Of a DNA stretch of 26,046 nucleotides, positions 1-7,348 are shown piece after piece. How positions within the stretch are numbered: the first letter of the stretch is position 1; the number at the start of each line of letters is the position of its first letter. Origin of the DNA: a virus. Both the position numbers and the translations under genes were made by a program. The DNA lies in the IMG/VR virus record IMGVR_UViG_3300047557_001727, positions 1 to 26,046 of that record; one strand, written 5' to 3'. The notes beneath the pieces are model-generated. The model saw only the letters and a list, made by a program, of their open reading frames with translations. It was not told the origin of the DNA and ran no database searches.

Positions 1-43
1 GCCTGTGATTGAAAGTACTATGAACAAGGAGGGGTTACGCAAT

Positions 44-256
44 TTACAAAAAAACTTTTGAATAATAATCAAAATCTTCCAACAAGTGATCAATCGCAAT
101 TTTCATAGCGACCTGCCTATTTTTGGTGTGTTCCATTTCGGTTTTTATCCCTTTGTTCAGTTTCCGTAAAACCTGAGAAAGAGAAACGCCATATTTTTTA
201 GCAATCTGCTTAGGCGTTGCTGCAATGGTTAGCGTTACATTTATTTTTCTGCTCAT
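44..256 (-). CDS. Small phage protein, DUF5661-like C-terminus with HTH-like N-terminus
   Basis: This 70-residue protein has no assignable reaction. Residues ~15-35 (PKQIAKKYGVSLSQVLRKL) look like a short helix-turn-helix. The second half (GIKTEMEHT...A.KIAIDHLLED.DYY) resembles the Gly-Glu-His, IA.DHL, DYY pattern of DUF5661, a small family common in phages and Bacteroidetes. It starts one base before the stop of nothing else and ends 43 bases from the window edge, directly downstream of the ATPase gene on the same strand (the ATPase stop abuts its start), so it is the last visible gene of the left operon. Family resemblance is by eye; function is unknown. Confidence 0.65.
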   Translation of the reverse strand: MSRKINVTLTIAATPKQIAKKYGVSLSQVLRKLNKGIKTEMEHTKNRQVAMKIAIDHLLEDFDYYSKVFL

Positions 257-1258
257 TTAAAATAATTCCATTTGTCCATAATCATTGCTCACCTCAGAAA
301 CATCAAGGCGCTGCGGAGTTTCCTGAGTTTCCGGTTTTTGCTCCGGCCCATCAAAAATCTGCATTTCAGTATGTCCGGCATAGCGGCCCTGATGGTTGGC
401 CTGCCCTGCAATTACCTCCACAATCATATCGCAGTTGTGAGCAAATTCCTGTGAGCCTCTAAATTGACCGCCTTTTGTAGCTTGTTGAACAGTAATAAAG
501 GCCGTTCCGGGGTTTTCAGCTTTCAATTCCTCCACTTGCTCAGGAGTAATTTTTATGAAGTTTACCGAATCAATAAACACAAATTTATACCCCCGGCCCC
601 TGAGTGCCTGCCTTATTTGCTCGTATTCTCTAAAATTAGCAAAATCAAGGTTTTGGTTACTCATGCCAAATTCCTTAATTTTCTTTTGCAGGGTTGCTGA
701 AAATCCCTCCTCAGATGCAATATAAAGGACCTTGCCATGTTCGCGGCTTAGGTAGTTTGCAAATTGAACACAAAAAATTGATTTACCTTGCTTTGGCCGC
801 CCAAAAACCATAAGATGAAATTTCTTGCCAGGGTTGCCCATAAGTTCGCCCCATTTTGAGCCTGAAAAATCATAGCAATCGTATGTATAATTTTCAAGCT
901 CCTTACTATTCATAATGCCTGCAATTTCTCCCTCAGATAAAACGCCCGATTCTGCAACAGATTTCAGCTCATTTTGCAGCTCTTGAATTTGTGCGGTTAA
1001 TACTTGCCTGTCAATTTCAGTAAGATCAGCATTTCTGCCAACAAAAAAACCTCCGGCGGCTCCTGCAAGCGCCCCTGTCAAACCTCCGAAATAAGTACCA
1101 ACAAGAGAACCTAAAACAGCCAAACGAATAGGCGGCGGATATTCCAATTTTGATTTAAGTATTGAAATTTGAGCCTGCAATGCCTCACAATAAGCGGCTG
1201 CCTCTGCGGCTTGCTGCGCTTCGGTGTCTATATCGTTAATGTCATTTAGATCCAGCAT
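257..1258 (-). CDS. RadA/RecA-fold ATPase with N-terminal membrane hairpin
   Basis: This is a P-loop ATPase of 333 residues. Walker A is GRPKQGKS at residues 153-160 and Walker B is FVFID at 226-230. QQATKGGQFRG (258-268), followed by a conserved run of E/F/H/D, mimics the RadA/KaiC-type HVTK.G.IAGP motif. EEGFSATLQKKIKEFG (183-198) resembles the RadA EES...RA segment. The N-terminus has an acidic coiled-coil stretch (~15-38) and a Gly/Ala-rich hydrophobic hairpin (~44-74), so the enzyme is probably membrane associated. It overlaps the spanin-candidate gene by 17 bases at the end of the structural and lysis operon. In a tailless membrane phage it could be the DNA-packaging or translocation motor, although it lacks FtsK/HerA features. 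A recombination or regulatory ATPase is the alternative. Confidence 0.75.
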   Translation of the reverse strand: MLDLNDINDIDTEAQQAAEAAAYCEALQAQISILKSKLEYPPPIRLAVLGSLVGTYFGGLTGALAGAAGGFFVGRNADLTEIDRQVLTAQIQELQNELKSVAESGVLSEGEIAGIMNSKELENYTYDCYDFSGSKWGELMGNPGKKFHLMVFGRPKQGKSIFCVQFANYLSREHGKVLYIASEEGFSATLQKKIKEFGMSNQNLDFANFREYEQIRQALRGRGYKFVFIDSVNFIKITPEQVEELKAENPGTAFITVQQATKGGQFRGSQEFAHNCDMIVEVIAGQANHQGRYAGHTEMQIFDGPEQKPETQETPQRLDVSEVSNDYGQMELF

Positions 1259-1661
1259 TGAAAAAACGGCTCAAGATTATTACAAATATACCTCCCAAAA
1301 CAAGAATCAAAATCATTTTATCCAGGATATTCAATTTTTGATAAAACGGCCTTTCGCGTCTCGTTTCCTTTGTGTGCGATGTTGGTCGGATTTCGGTTTT
1401 GCTGATGTAAGTGGTGCAAGGTCGTTCAATGTAATGGAGCCTGAGGGTGTCTCCGGTTCTGTAAATGGTGCTGTACTCTGTGCGAATGGTGTCCGAACTT
1501 TTTTGAAAAATAAAAGTCGTATCGCGTACCAAGCCACTTGCAATTTTAATCGTGTCTGTTTTGTGAATTTCCACAATGCGGCTAAGATTTCCGCAACCAG
1601 CAGAAATAAAAAGAAGTACAATAAGCAGTAAAATAGGATTTCTGATATTTTCATTTTTCAT
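1242..1661 (-). CDS. Unimolecular spanin candidate (lipoprotein plus C-terminal TM)
   Basis: This 139-residue protein has an N-terminal hydrophobic signal ending in a lipobox-like ISAG|CGN (Cys ~23), a Thr/Asp-rich extended middle with many short DT and RT motifs, and a C-terminal TM segment (MILILVLGGIFVIILSRFF, ~114-132). An outer-membrane lipid anchor plus an inner-membrane anchor on one chain is the topology of u-spanins (T1 gp11 type), which disrupt the outer membrane at the last step of lysis in Gram-negative hosts. The position next to two holin-like genes fits. The lipobox -3 residue is Ser, which is less usual. A second open frame of 107 codons starts 7 bases later and lies almost entirely inside this gene (see findings). 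Confidence 0.6.
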   Translation of the reverse strand: MKNENIRNPILLLIVLLFISAGCGNLSRIVEIHKTDTIKIASGLVRDTTFIFQKSSDTIRTEYSTIYRTGDTLRLHYIERPCTTYISKTEIRPTSHTKETRRERPFYQKLNILDKMILILVLGGIFVIILSRFFNAGSK

Positions 1662-1866
1662 TTTCTAATGTGAATAAATTGGTAAAAACTTTGCCGGCAA
1701 TGCCACAAACCAGGATCACAATGGTTTTTTTCGGGTGTTCAAAGTTATCTAAGGTAGCCAAAAAAGTTGAAACGCCTAAACAGGTATCTCCCACTTTTCT
1801 AAAAAAAATGGGCGTTGGTTTCCAATACTGAAAAACGCCAAATTTCAGTTTTTTTTCTTGCGCCAT
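1651..1866 (-). CDS. Holin-like small membrane protein
   Basis: This 71-residue protein carries the FGVFQYWKPTPIFFRKVGD motif near the N-terminus, then a hydrophobic stretch (CLGVSTFLATL) and a second one (TIVILVCGIAGKVFTNLF). Small proteins with a W+PTP..RK.GD start and one or two TM segments ending in GK..TNFF recur beside lysis genes in Bacteroidetes phages; I recognise the pattern from memory but the family name is uncertain. The gene overlaps the spanin candidate by 11 bases and the upstream membrane gene by 22 bases, so translation is probably coupled. A role in membrane permeabilisation is inferred from context. Confidence 0.55.
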   Translation of the reverse strand: MAQEKKLKFGVFQYWKPTPIFFRKVGDTCLGVSTFLATLDNFEHPKKTIVILVCGIAGKVFTNLFTLENEK

Positions 1867-2030
1867 TGAATAATATAGTTAGCGCAGCCCATGCCTGTAA
1901 GAACGATAGCTCCACTTGTTGCAATTATGTTCAAAACTGCCTGTGATTCCACAATCCAAGAAGTAAGAACCATTAACCAGGTGCCGCCTATGTATTGCTC
2001 CTCATTCAATTTTATTGCACTACCTGGCAT
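1845..2030 (-). CDS. Small membrane protein, possible second holin
   Basis: This protein has 61 residues with hydrophobic segments at ~17-27 (GGTWLMVLTSWIV) and ~32-52 (VLNIIATSGAIVLTGMGCANYI), then a basic tail (QWRKKKN). Short length, TM content and a positively charged C-terminus are holin-like. It overlaps the genes on both sides, which binds it into the lysis block with the spanin candidate. No specific family is recognised. It could equally be a virion membrane protein. Confidence 0.5.
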   Translation of the reverse strand: MPGSAIKLNEEQYIGGTWLMVLTSWIVESQAVLNIIATSGAIVLTGMGCANYIIQWRKKKN

Positions 2031-2317
2031 GATCCTGGGCCTGTTATTGCCTCAATAGCAGTAATGGCCTTATTGTGATAATCAAGGGCAAGCTGTGGCC
2101 CCCAAAATTCTGCGGCTGTTATCTCTGCGTTAAAGGCGGAAGGGAGTGAAGGTATATTTAAAGATTGCGCCCCGGCAATAAAAGCGGCCTCATCTTTGTA
2201 ATAAGAGAGAATGCAGTTTGAAAATCCGGGATTGTAACATTGTATAAGCAAATAGCAAAAAGGCTGGACCTCAAAGCCATCTGCAGTAGTTACAGGAGTA
2301 TTTATTTGTATTGCCAT
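2012..2317 (-). CDS. Unknown protein downstream of the spike gene
   Basis: This protein of 101 residues has no signal or TM segment. The first half is beta-like with aromatic and Cys residues (VQPFCYLLIQCYNPGFSNCIL). The second half is Ala/Ile-rich and probably helical (AEITAAEFWGPQLALDYHNKAITAIEAITG). It lies 4 bases downstream of the spike gene, so a fibre chaperone, adaptor or co-spike role is possible, but this is inference from position only. It overlaps the next membrane gene by 19 bases. Confidence 0.6.
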   Translation of the reverse strand: MAIQINTPVTTADGFEVQPFCYLLIQCYNPGFSNCILSYYKDEAAFIAGAQSLNIPSLPSAFNAEITAAEFWGPQLALDYHNKAITAIEAITGPGSCQVVQ

Positions 2318-2321
2318 ATTT

Positions 2322-3644
2322 TTAATATCTTGTTTCTACGATGCGAGCTTTTGCAACTACTCTTAGAGTAACAGTTCCGCCTCCGGCAAAGTTAGGCCCT
2401 AAAAAGTTCACTTGCAAAGCTGCGCCGGTTACAGTAAATGTAGTATCACAGGCAGTCATTGAGGCATCATGCAATTTATGAATGGAATAAGGCGTACCAA
2501 CGATTGAGCCAGTTCCTGCCAAATTTTTGTAAGCACAAAGAGAATTTTGAGAAAACATATCTCCAACAGTTACGCCGGTTGCAGTTCCTGAAATTGCGGT
2601 AACAATGGCCACAATATCAATGTTTACAGTCATAGCGCTATTAGTCGGGCCTGTAATTCTCAAAGAGGATCCATCTAAGTAAATTTCTTTTGTTTGAGCA
2701 TCTGTAAAGCCACTATTTAACCTTAAAATAGCTTCGCTGCCCTGCGCATCTCCTGTTATAGTGAATCTGCCATTTGCTATAGTTCTTTGCCCATATAAAT
2801 AAGCGTTAGCATAATACCCTCCCAAATTGCTTGCATAATCACCTGCAACCGTATTTAATCTACCTCCGCCATTTGTGGCATAAGCACCTGTAATAGTATT
2901 TGTATCTCCGCCTAAATTTGAACCATAATTACTTGTAATTGAAATTCCCGCGCCTCCTGCACTTGTCGAACCATTGCCGCTTACGGTATTAAAACCGCCT
3001 ACACAAAAAATAAAATCTCCGTTTGTTGTTGTATTTGCATATCCTCCAGGTATAGAACCATAAAGTGAATTGCAATTATTTAAAATCCCTCCACCAACAA
3101 CAGAAAAATCTTTTTGAGCTTGATTTTGCAAACCTGCGCCTATAAAACTTGTGTAAGCTGTATTTATGTTGTCCGATCCTCCACAAATTACGCTATCTGT
3201 TCCATTGTTTCTATTGTTTATACCTCCTGCGATAACTGTTCTTGTTCCACTTGCAACCTGATTGGCAGCGCTGCGATTCATCTGCAAATCAACAGCGTAA
3301 CTTCCTCTGGCATTGCCCCCTGTTGCAGCGCCATCTGCAATATCTGCCACAATAGCTCCTGTACCTTTTGGAATAATCGCGGCATTTATGTTAGTTCCTG
3401 CACCTAAAGCAGTAAAACTTGAAGTATTGCCTACAGGGTTTGAAGTATAAGCCTCAATCCAATTTGTTAGGCCGATCACAATGTTTCCGGCTCCAAAAAT
3501 TGAATTACCATTTATTGTTTTGAATTGTGTTTGATCTAAAGCAACATTGCGCCCACTAACGCCAACATTTGTAATAACTACCGGACTTGTTCCAGTTATG
3601 CTTGTTATGCCGCCTCCGGCTCCTGTTATGTCAATCGCTGCCAT
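2322..3644 (-). CDS. Trimeric spike/fibre, YadA-head-like repeats
   Basis: This 440-residue secreted-type beta protein has no signal peptide. The N-terminus contains the motif KTINGNSIFGAGNIVIG (~42-58), which is common in phage fibre shafts. Residues ~130-290 hold degenerate repeats of the form S.V.GG..N....G (SVVGGGILNN, GSIPGGYANT, SNLGGDTNTI, TNGGGRLNTV, SNLGGYYANA), the pattern of YadA/Hia-type left-handed trimeric heads. The last ~120 residues form a separate beta-rich domain ending in VAKARIVETRY, plausibly the receptor-binding tip. It most likely makes the host-recognition spike. It sits between the muramidase and the lysis genes. Similar proteins occur on tailed phages too, so it does not decide virion type. 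Confidence 0.75.
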   Translation of the reverse strand: MAAIDITGAGGGITSITGTSPVVITNVGVSGRNVALDQTQFKTINGNSIFGAGNIVIGLTNWIEAYTSNPVGNTSSFTALGAGTNINAAIIPKGTGAIVADIADGAATGGNARGSYAVDLQMNRSAANQVASGTRTVIAGGINNRNNGTDSVICGGSDNINTAYTSFIGAGLQNQAQKDFSVVGGGILNNCNSLYGSIPGGYANTTTNGDFIFCVGGFNTVSGNGSTSAGGAGISITSNYGSNLGGDTNTITGAYATNGGGRLNTVAGDYASNLGGYYANAYLYGQRTIANGRFTITGDAQGSEAILRLNSGFTDAQTKEIYLDGSSLRITGPTNSAMTVNIDIVAIVTAISGTATGVTVGDMFSQNSLCAYKNLAGTGSIVGTPYSIHKLHDASMTACDTTFTVTGAALQVNFLGPNFAGGGTVTLRVVAKARIVETRY

Positions 3645-3654
3645 GTTTACAAAT

Positions 3655-4380
3655 TTAAGCTATCGGGGTTACTTTTTTTAAGTGTTTTGCACCATTTCCA
3701 AAAACATCAAGGCTGCCATATTTCCAGGCCACATAAACAGCTCCCGAAACGAGCAAAAGCCCTAAAATTGTTGATTTGCCGGGATTCTCCTGAATTATAT
3801 TTACTGTCATATTGTAAAAATCTTTCATTCGATTCAGCCAGCCTGTCCTAAATTGAGGGTAAGTATTTTTGCCTAAGTTATCCAAAAAGTCATAACGGAG
3901 CTTGTAAATATCCTCAAAAACAGCTTTTTCGCCTCGTTTTTTTATTTCATCATTTAAGGCTTTGCGGCTTAAACCTCCAAAATCACCATCAACAACAAGA
4001 GCATGGCCCTTTGTGTTAAGATACCTTTGAACAAATTTGTTTGCTACGCCCGGACCTGATCCCCAAACCCAATCCACCAAAAGTTCTGCAATGGCTTGAG
4101 AGTTGATATTGTCGGCTCCCACCGAATCCCAAAAAGTAACTTTAAAAATTTTAGTCCATACATCATCAGGCATTTTGTAAAAAAGCTCCGGCGTTGCAGT
4201 ATATCCGGCCTTAGCTGCTGAGCCTGCAAAAGTCTGCCAGGTTACGCCTTTATTTGTGTGATAACCGGAGCCATCAGGAACCGGAAACCGCGCGGCATAA
4301 TCTCCGCGATCCTTACTTAGGCCGCCCTCCCATTGCTTAATATATGCAATGAATTTCTGAGCTTTATTTATATCTGCCAT
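3655..4380 (-). CDS. GH108-type muramidase with C-terminal TM anchor
   Basis: This peptidoglycan hydrolase of 241 residues has an N-terminal catalytic motif QWEGGLSKD...GYHTNKGVTWQTF, in which Glu18 is the expected acid, matching glycoside hydrolase family 108 (EGG....D.GG.T..GIT). The middle part (VVDGDFGGLSRKALN) matches the peptidoglycan-binding region usually fused to GH108. After ~200 residues a TM segment follows (STILGLLLVSGAVYVAWKY, ~203-221). Free endolysins lack such an anchor, so this copy may be a virion-membrane lysozyme for entry or an anchored lysin. Its start codon overlaps the stop of the upstream gene at position 4380. Confidence 0.85.
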   Translation of the reverse strand: MADINKAQKFIAYIKQWEGGLSKDRGDYAARFPVPDGSGYHTNKGVTWQTFAGSAAKAGYTATPELFYKMPDDVWTKIFKVTFWDSVGADNINSQAIAELLVDWVWGSGPGVANKFVQRYLNTKGHALVVDGDFGGLSRKALNDEIKKRGEKAVFEDIYKLRYDFLDNLGKNTYPQFRTGWLNRMKDFYNMTVNIIQENPGKSTILGLLLVSGAVYVAWKYGSLDVFGNGAKHLKKVTPIA

Positions 4381-4655
4381 TACTCTTGCATTATACGGAT
4401 AACATATAGCATATCCTCGCCAGCTCCGCCTAAAAATACAACATCGTACTGAGAAAAATCCTGATCTCCTACATTCTGTTTTATTGAGTAGGTAGTTCCG
4501 GCCTCAATCGGTACGCCATCGACTTTCACATTATTTGAAGCCGCAGAATTTAGGGGATTTGTAGTGGGCCTAAAAAAACTGATTGCATTGCAGCCCTCCG
4601 CCAATATCAGCGAGCTTTCTCCTACAAAGGTTGTTATCGTTCTTGTTTTTGCCAT
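4380..4655 (-). CDS. Small beta-rich structural-type protein, unknown
   Basis: This 91-residue protein has no TM segment. Alternating hydrophobic strands (TITTFVGESSLILAEG, AGTTYSIKQNVGDQ, YDVVFLGGAGEDMLYVIRIM) suggest a small beta-sandwich. It stands between a single-TM protein and the muramidase in the structural operon, so a minor virion component is likely. No family is recognised. Confidence 0.65.
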   Translation of the reverse strand: MAKTRTITTFVGESSLILAEGCNAISFFRPTTNPLNSAASNNVKVDGVPIEAGTTYSIKQNVGDQDFSQYDVVFLGGAGEDMLYVIRIMQE

Positions 4656-4656
4656 T

Positions 4657-4827
4657 TTATTTATTTTTCAGTAGAATGATTAAAGCCAAAGCAACCAAAA
4701 GCCACTTTATTTGAGTGAGTTCTGAGTGAGTTCCCTCCAGGTGTTTATTTGTTTCAGCACTGTTTTTGTCAATGCTTGTAACATCTAAATCTGTTTCTTT
4801 TAGTGGTTGTAAGGCTCCGAGCTGCAT
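4657..4827 (-). CDS. Single-TM minor protein
   Basis: The chosen start is the ATG at 4827, giving 56 residues. A longer frame from 4896 would overlap the upstream gene by 65 bases and its extra 23 residues look like a shadow of that gene. The start chosen lies 5 bases after the upstream stop, the spacing seen elsewhere in this operon. The product is a polar helix with SAETNKHLEGTHSELTQIK followed by a C-terminal TM segment (WLLVALALIILL). It is another member of the set of small single-TM proteins in this module. Confidence 0.6.
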   Translation of the reverse strand: MQLGALQPLKETDLDVTSIDKNSAETNKHLEGTHSELTQIKWLLVALALIILLKNK

Positions 4828-4831
4828 AGTT

Positions 4832-5521
4832 TTAAGAGGTGAAAATGTCCCAGGTTTGAGGGTTAATTGCCACAATTCTCCTATCAGTGCCTCCAAATTT
4901 GTAGGGCAGTTTAACTATCCAAAAATTAGGGTTTCCGCTTGAAACAATGTGGTAATTAGCAAAAGTAGTGCCCGGCAAAATTGTTAAGGTGTTTCCTGTT
5001 GATTTATATCGCCCTGCGCTTGCATCGTAAAACAAAGCTCCGGCCTCTCCGCCTGTTCTAATTGTGGCAGTTTTACCCTGATTTAATGAAGCCAAAATTT
5101 GTGCGGCCCTGGTACCTGTTTGAGCTGTTTCTCTGCGAGTGCCAAGCGACAAATAAGCATCAATGTTCGAGGGGCTTACATTGCCAAGCCTTGCATAAGT
5201 CAAAGGGAACCATGAGGCAACAGTTTTGTTTGTTTGCGAATTTGCAGTATATCCGGGATCACCATCAACGCCAATTCCTAAGCGCGTTTGCAGGCTCATT
5301 ACTTTTTGTTGATAAGGTGTTGGCCCCTGGTAAGTAGTGCCTCCGCCGGTAGTTCCTCCGCCGGTAGTTCCGCTTGCTTTTTTCTCAGCTTCTGCCTTTG
5401 CCTTTGCTGCAGCCTCAGCCTCAAGCCTTTTTTTGTCTCTTGCTTTTTTTATTGCTCTGTAGCCGAAATATCCGGCAACGCCTACAATAGCAGCTCCGAT
5501 AATTATATTTTTCTGTTTCAT
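4832..5521 (-). CDS. N-terminal-TM protein with peptidoglycan-binding-like segment
   Basis: The product has 229 residues. A TM segment (~5-22, IIIGAAIVGVAGYFGYRAI) precedes a Lys/Ala/Glu-rich helix (~26-50) and a TTGGG-repeat linker (~51-64). The C-terminal part begins YQQKVMSLQTRLGIGVDGDPG, which resembles the LQ..LG...DG..G core of PG_binding_1, then a beta-rich end (ILPGTTFANYHIVSSG...FWIVKLPY). The architecture suggests a virion-membrane-anchored rod reaching the cell wall. The gene is tightly packed between two other TM-protein genes. The domain match is weak and by eye. Confidence 0.6.
   Translation of the reverse strand: MKQKNIIIGAAIVGVAGYFGYRAIKKARDKKRLEAEAAAKAKAEAEKKASGTTGGGTTGGGTTYQGPTPYQQKVMSLQTRLGIGVDGDPGYTANSQTNKTVASWFPLTYARLGNVSPSNIDAYLSLGTRRETAQTGTRAAQILASLNQGKTATIRTGGEAGALFYDASAGRYKSTGNTLTILPGTTFANYHIVSSGNPNFWIVKLPYKFGGTDRRIVAINPQTWDIFTS
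5334..5367. repeat. Short tandem repeat coding the TTGGG linker
   Basis: Two adjacent copies of the 15-mer cctccgccggtagtt with a partial third copy encode the TTGGGTTGGGTT linker of the TM/PG-binding-like protein on the minus strand. A similar Gly-rich stretch occurs at 9380-9475. These flexible spacers are typical of proteins that hold a domain away from a membrane. Confidence 0.7.
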
Positions 5522-6063
5522 TAGAATCTGTATTTTATTCCTTTAGAGGCCAAAATTTTGTTTATCTGATCAATCTCATCTGTATCCATGCCAACAGCAA
5601 GCCATTCAGGCAGCGCTACATTGTTAAGCAGTCCGATTATTGCAGTAGGCTCCCGGCGCTTGCCAAAGGCCTTAATAAGTTCAAGCACATCAAGGTCATT
5701 TTTCATTGCTTTAAATACCTCATAAATAGGCTCCTCGTTCAATCGGTCAAACGGATTGTAATTTGTGGACCAGCCTGTAAAAATTTTATCTGCATAGCCC
5801 TGATAACTACTCAAAGGGTAAGAGAGTTTTTGCGTTTTAGCAGCCTCCGCCTCATCTTGTTTAATCCGGTCCTCTCTTTGTTGCTCAGGAGATTTTTTAA
5901 GGCTGCGAATTAACGCATAACCTCCAACGCCAATAATGATGGCCCATGTCAAAGGCTTAGCAAAAATACTCTCCTTAAAAGTAGAGGGGTTGGCCGCAGT
6001 TGATTGCACTTTGTCGCTTTTTAGTGTTTTATAGGCCAAGGCTGTGCTTAATACATTACTCAT
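5521..6063 (-). CDS. Single-TM virion-type protein, unknown
   Basis: This 180-residue protein has a TM segment at ~36-53 (LTWAIIIGVGGYALIRSL), followed by a strongly charged helix (KKSPEQQREDRIKQDEAEAAK) and a soluble C-terminal domain of ~110 residues ending IDQINKILASKGIKYRF. The layout of TM followed by charged helix parallels the next gene downstream, as if a family of membrane-anchored spacers. No enzyme motif is visible. Stop and start of the neighbouring genes touch at 5521. A minor membrane component of the virion is inferred. Confidence 0.65.
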   Translation of the reverse strand: MSNVLSTALAYKTLKSDKVQSTAANPSTFKESIFAKPLTWAIIIGVGGYALIRSLKKSPEQQREDRIKQDEAEAAKTQKLSYPLSSYQGYADKIFTGWSTNYNPFDRLNEEPIYEVFKAMKNDLDVLELIKAFGKRREPTAIIGLLNNVALPEWLAVGMDTDEIDQINKILASKGIKYRF

Positions 6064-6064
6064 T

Positions 6065-6847
6065 TTAGCTCATTGTTTTTAGGATATTAACAGCCTGCCT
6101 GTAAACTTGTGGGTTTGTCTCTGCCATTTTTGCCAATCTCTCTAAGTTTTCGGCAAGGTTTGAGTCAAGCGCCATGAGCTTATTAACAGCGTCAATAATG
6201 CGTTTTTTCTGAATTTCCGGCGTAGTGTTCATATTGTTTTCTATTTCAGTTTCAGTTTCAGTTTCAGCAAATCCGGCCAAAGGTTTGCCGCCTGCAAAGC
6301 CTTTTAATAGGTCCGGAGCAATCGTTGAGGCAATACCCATGATTCTCTCCTCCCACCTGTTTTCTTTTTCGGCCATTTTGCGGTTATGCTCCGCCTCCAT
6401 TTCTCTAATTCGGGCCTCATATTCATTGCGAATGCGGTCCTTTTCAAGTTCTAAGCGCAAACCGGTTATTTCGTCTTTACCGCCCAAAAAGCGGTCAATC
6501 CAGCCATTTGTTTGCTCAAGCGCCCCAAGGCCACCGGCTCCGCTATAACCTGGAACCGGAGGCAGGGGTTCTTTTTCTTTGAGTGAGGGTATATGGTGAA
6601 TATCGCAATGCAAGTATTTGCCTAAAACAGGTTGGCCGTTTTTGCTCTGATCTTTAAAGGCGTACAATTTCACAGTATAAACGCCTGAATCAGCATTTTC
6701 AAAAAACTCGTTCAAAGCCTCCTCAGCATCTTTAAGGGTTACATTGCGGTTTTGCCTTGCAACCATATTCATATCCTTGTCATAAATGACAAAGCAGTTT
6801 AATGCCTCGTTGTGGAGCTGTTTAATGCAATACTCTTTTTTTACCAT
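6065..6847 (-). CDS. Coiled-coil structural-type protein
   Basis: The product has 260 residues. The N-terminal ~95 residues form a compact alpha/beta domain (CFVIYDKDMNMVARQNRNVTLKDAEEALNEFF) with a beta hairpin. A Pro/Gly linker follows at ~98-115. Residues ~128-172 are a charged coiled coil (RLELEKDRIRNEYEARIREM and following). A TETETEIENN stretch encoded by a hexanucleotide repeat precedes a helical C-terminus (LMALDSNLAENLERLAKM). It is packed directly against the beta-protein gene at 6847. Scaffold, vertex or DNA-contact roles are all possible; no family is recognised. Confidence 0.6.
   Translation of the reverse strand: MVKKEYCIKQLHNEALNCFVIYDKDMNMVARQNRNVTLKDAEEALNEFFENADSGVYTVKLYAFKDQSKNGQPVLGKYLHCDIHHIPSLKEKEPLPPVPGYSGAGGLGALEQTNGWIDRFLGGKDEITGLRLELEKDRIRNEYEARIREMEAEHNRKMAEKENRWEERIMGIASTIAPDLLKGFAGGKPLAGFAETETETEIENNMNTTPEIQKKRIIDAVNKLMALDSNLAENLERLAKMAETNPQVYRQAVNILKTMS
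6244..6267. repeat. Hexanucleotide tandem repeat (tttcag x4)
   Basis: Four perfect copies of tttcag are followed by a degenerate flank. On the minus strand they encode alternating Glu-Thr. Changes in copy number would keep the frame and only alter linker length. Confidence 0.9.
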
Positions 6848-7344
6848 TACTCTATTGAATTTTTGTCAATGTAGCAGACACGCAAAGTTAATGCGTTTGA
6901 GGTTGTTAAAATAGTGGCATCGGAGAACATAACATAGCAATTTTGCCAAACCTGATCTTGAACATTAAAAAAGGTAGGTTTACCTCCGTTCAATCTGCGA
7001 ATCAGGCTGTTAAGCGGAACCATTGCAATCTCATCTCTATTGTTATTTGATAAGACAAGCCAGCCGCCTGCAAGTTGCGTATTATTCAAATTGTCTTTGG
7101 CCGGATAAGTATTGGCAAGGTTTTGCGTTACCTGATCAACAACCTCAATCTCTGTAATGATTGCGTTTTCGCCATCTAAACTTGTATCAGAGTAAAAATA
7201 TAGCGCCTCATTGTTTTGAGTGCCTGCAGGCCATTGCAGAGTAACTGCCTTAGCCTTAGCGCCCTCAATACCGGCAAAGGGCTTGATTAACCCTTTAGCA
7301 TCAAAAAACGCTATTAATGGGGAAACTACGCCCTGAACCTCCAT
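6847..7344 (-). CDS. Beta-rich capsid-type protein (jelly-roll candidate 2)
   Basis: This 165-residue protein is nearly all beta by pattern (AVTLQWPAG, ALYFYSD, AIITEIEVVDQV, GWLVLSNNNRDEIAMVP, CYVMFSD, LTLRVCYID). Its C-terminal third aligns by eye with the gene just upstream: both have an R.LNGG motif, an aromatic/hydrophobic strand, a YV/YI strand plus T..SN pattern, and a final V.Y.D strand. The two are probably paralogous single-jelly-roll proteins. It follows that gene by 4 bases. A minor capsid, penton or second capsid protein is inferred. Confidence 0.6.
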   Translation of the reverse strand: MEVQGVVSPLIAFFDAKGLIKPFAGIEGAKAKAVTLQWPAGTQNNEALYFYSDTSLDGENAIITEIEVVDQVTQNLANTYPAKDNLNNTQLAGGWLVLSNNNRDEIAMVPLNSLIRRLNGGKPTFFNVQDQVWQNCYVMFSDATILTTSNALTLRVCYIDKNSIE

Positions 7345-7348
7345 TTTA

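Noticed and set aside
13-43. Possible feature between the window edge and the first gene
   Set aside because: The 43 bases hold no open frame of use, promoter box or palindrome that I can support.
1224-1631. Plus-strand 135-codon frame opposite the spanin gene
   Set aside because: It is antisense to two genes with clear membrane and P-loop features and has no coding pattern of its own.
2322-3644. Spike/fibre as proof of a tailed phage
   Set aside because: YadA-like trimeric spikes also occur on tailless capsid vertices; it does not decide the virion type.
4828-4896. Upstream start at 4896 for the 56-residue TM protein
   Set aside because: It would overlap the upstream gene by 65 bases and adds residues that look like an out-of-frame shadow; the ATG at 4827 lies 5 bases after the stop, matching operon spacing.
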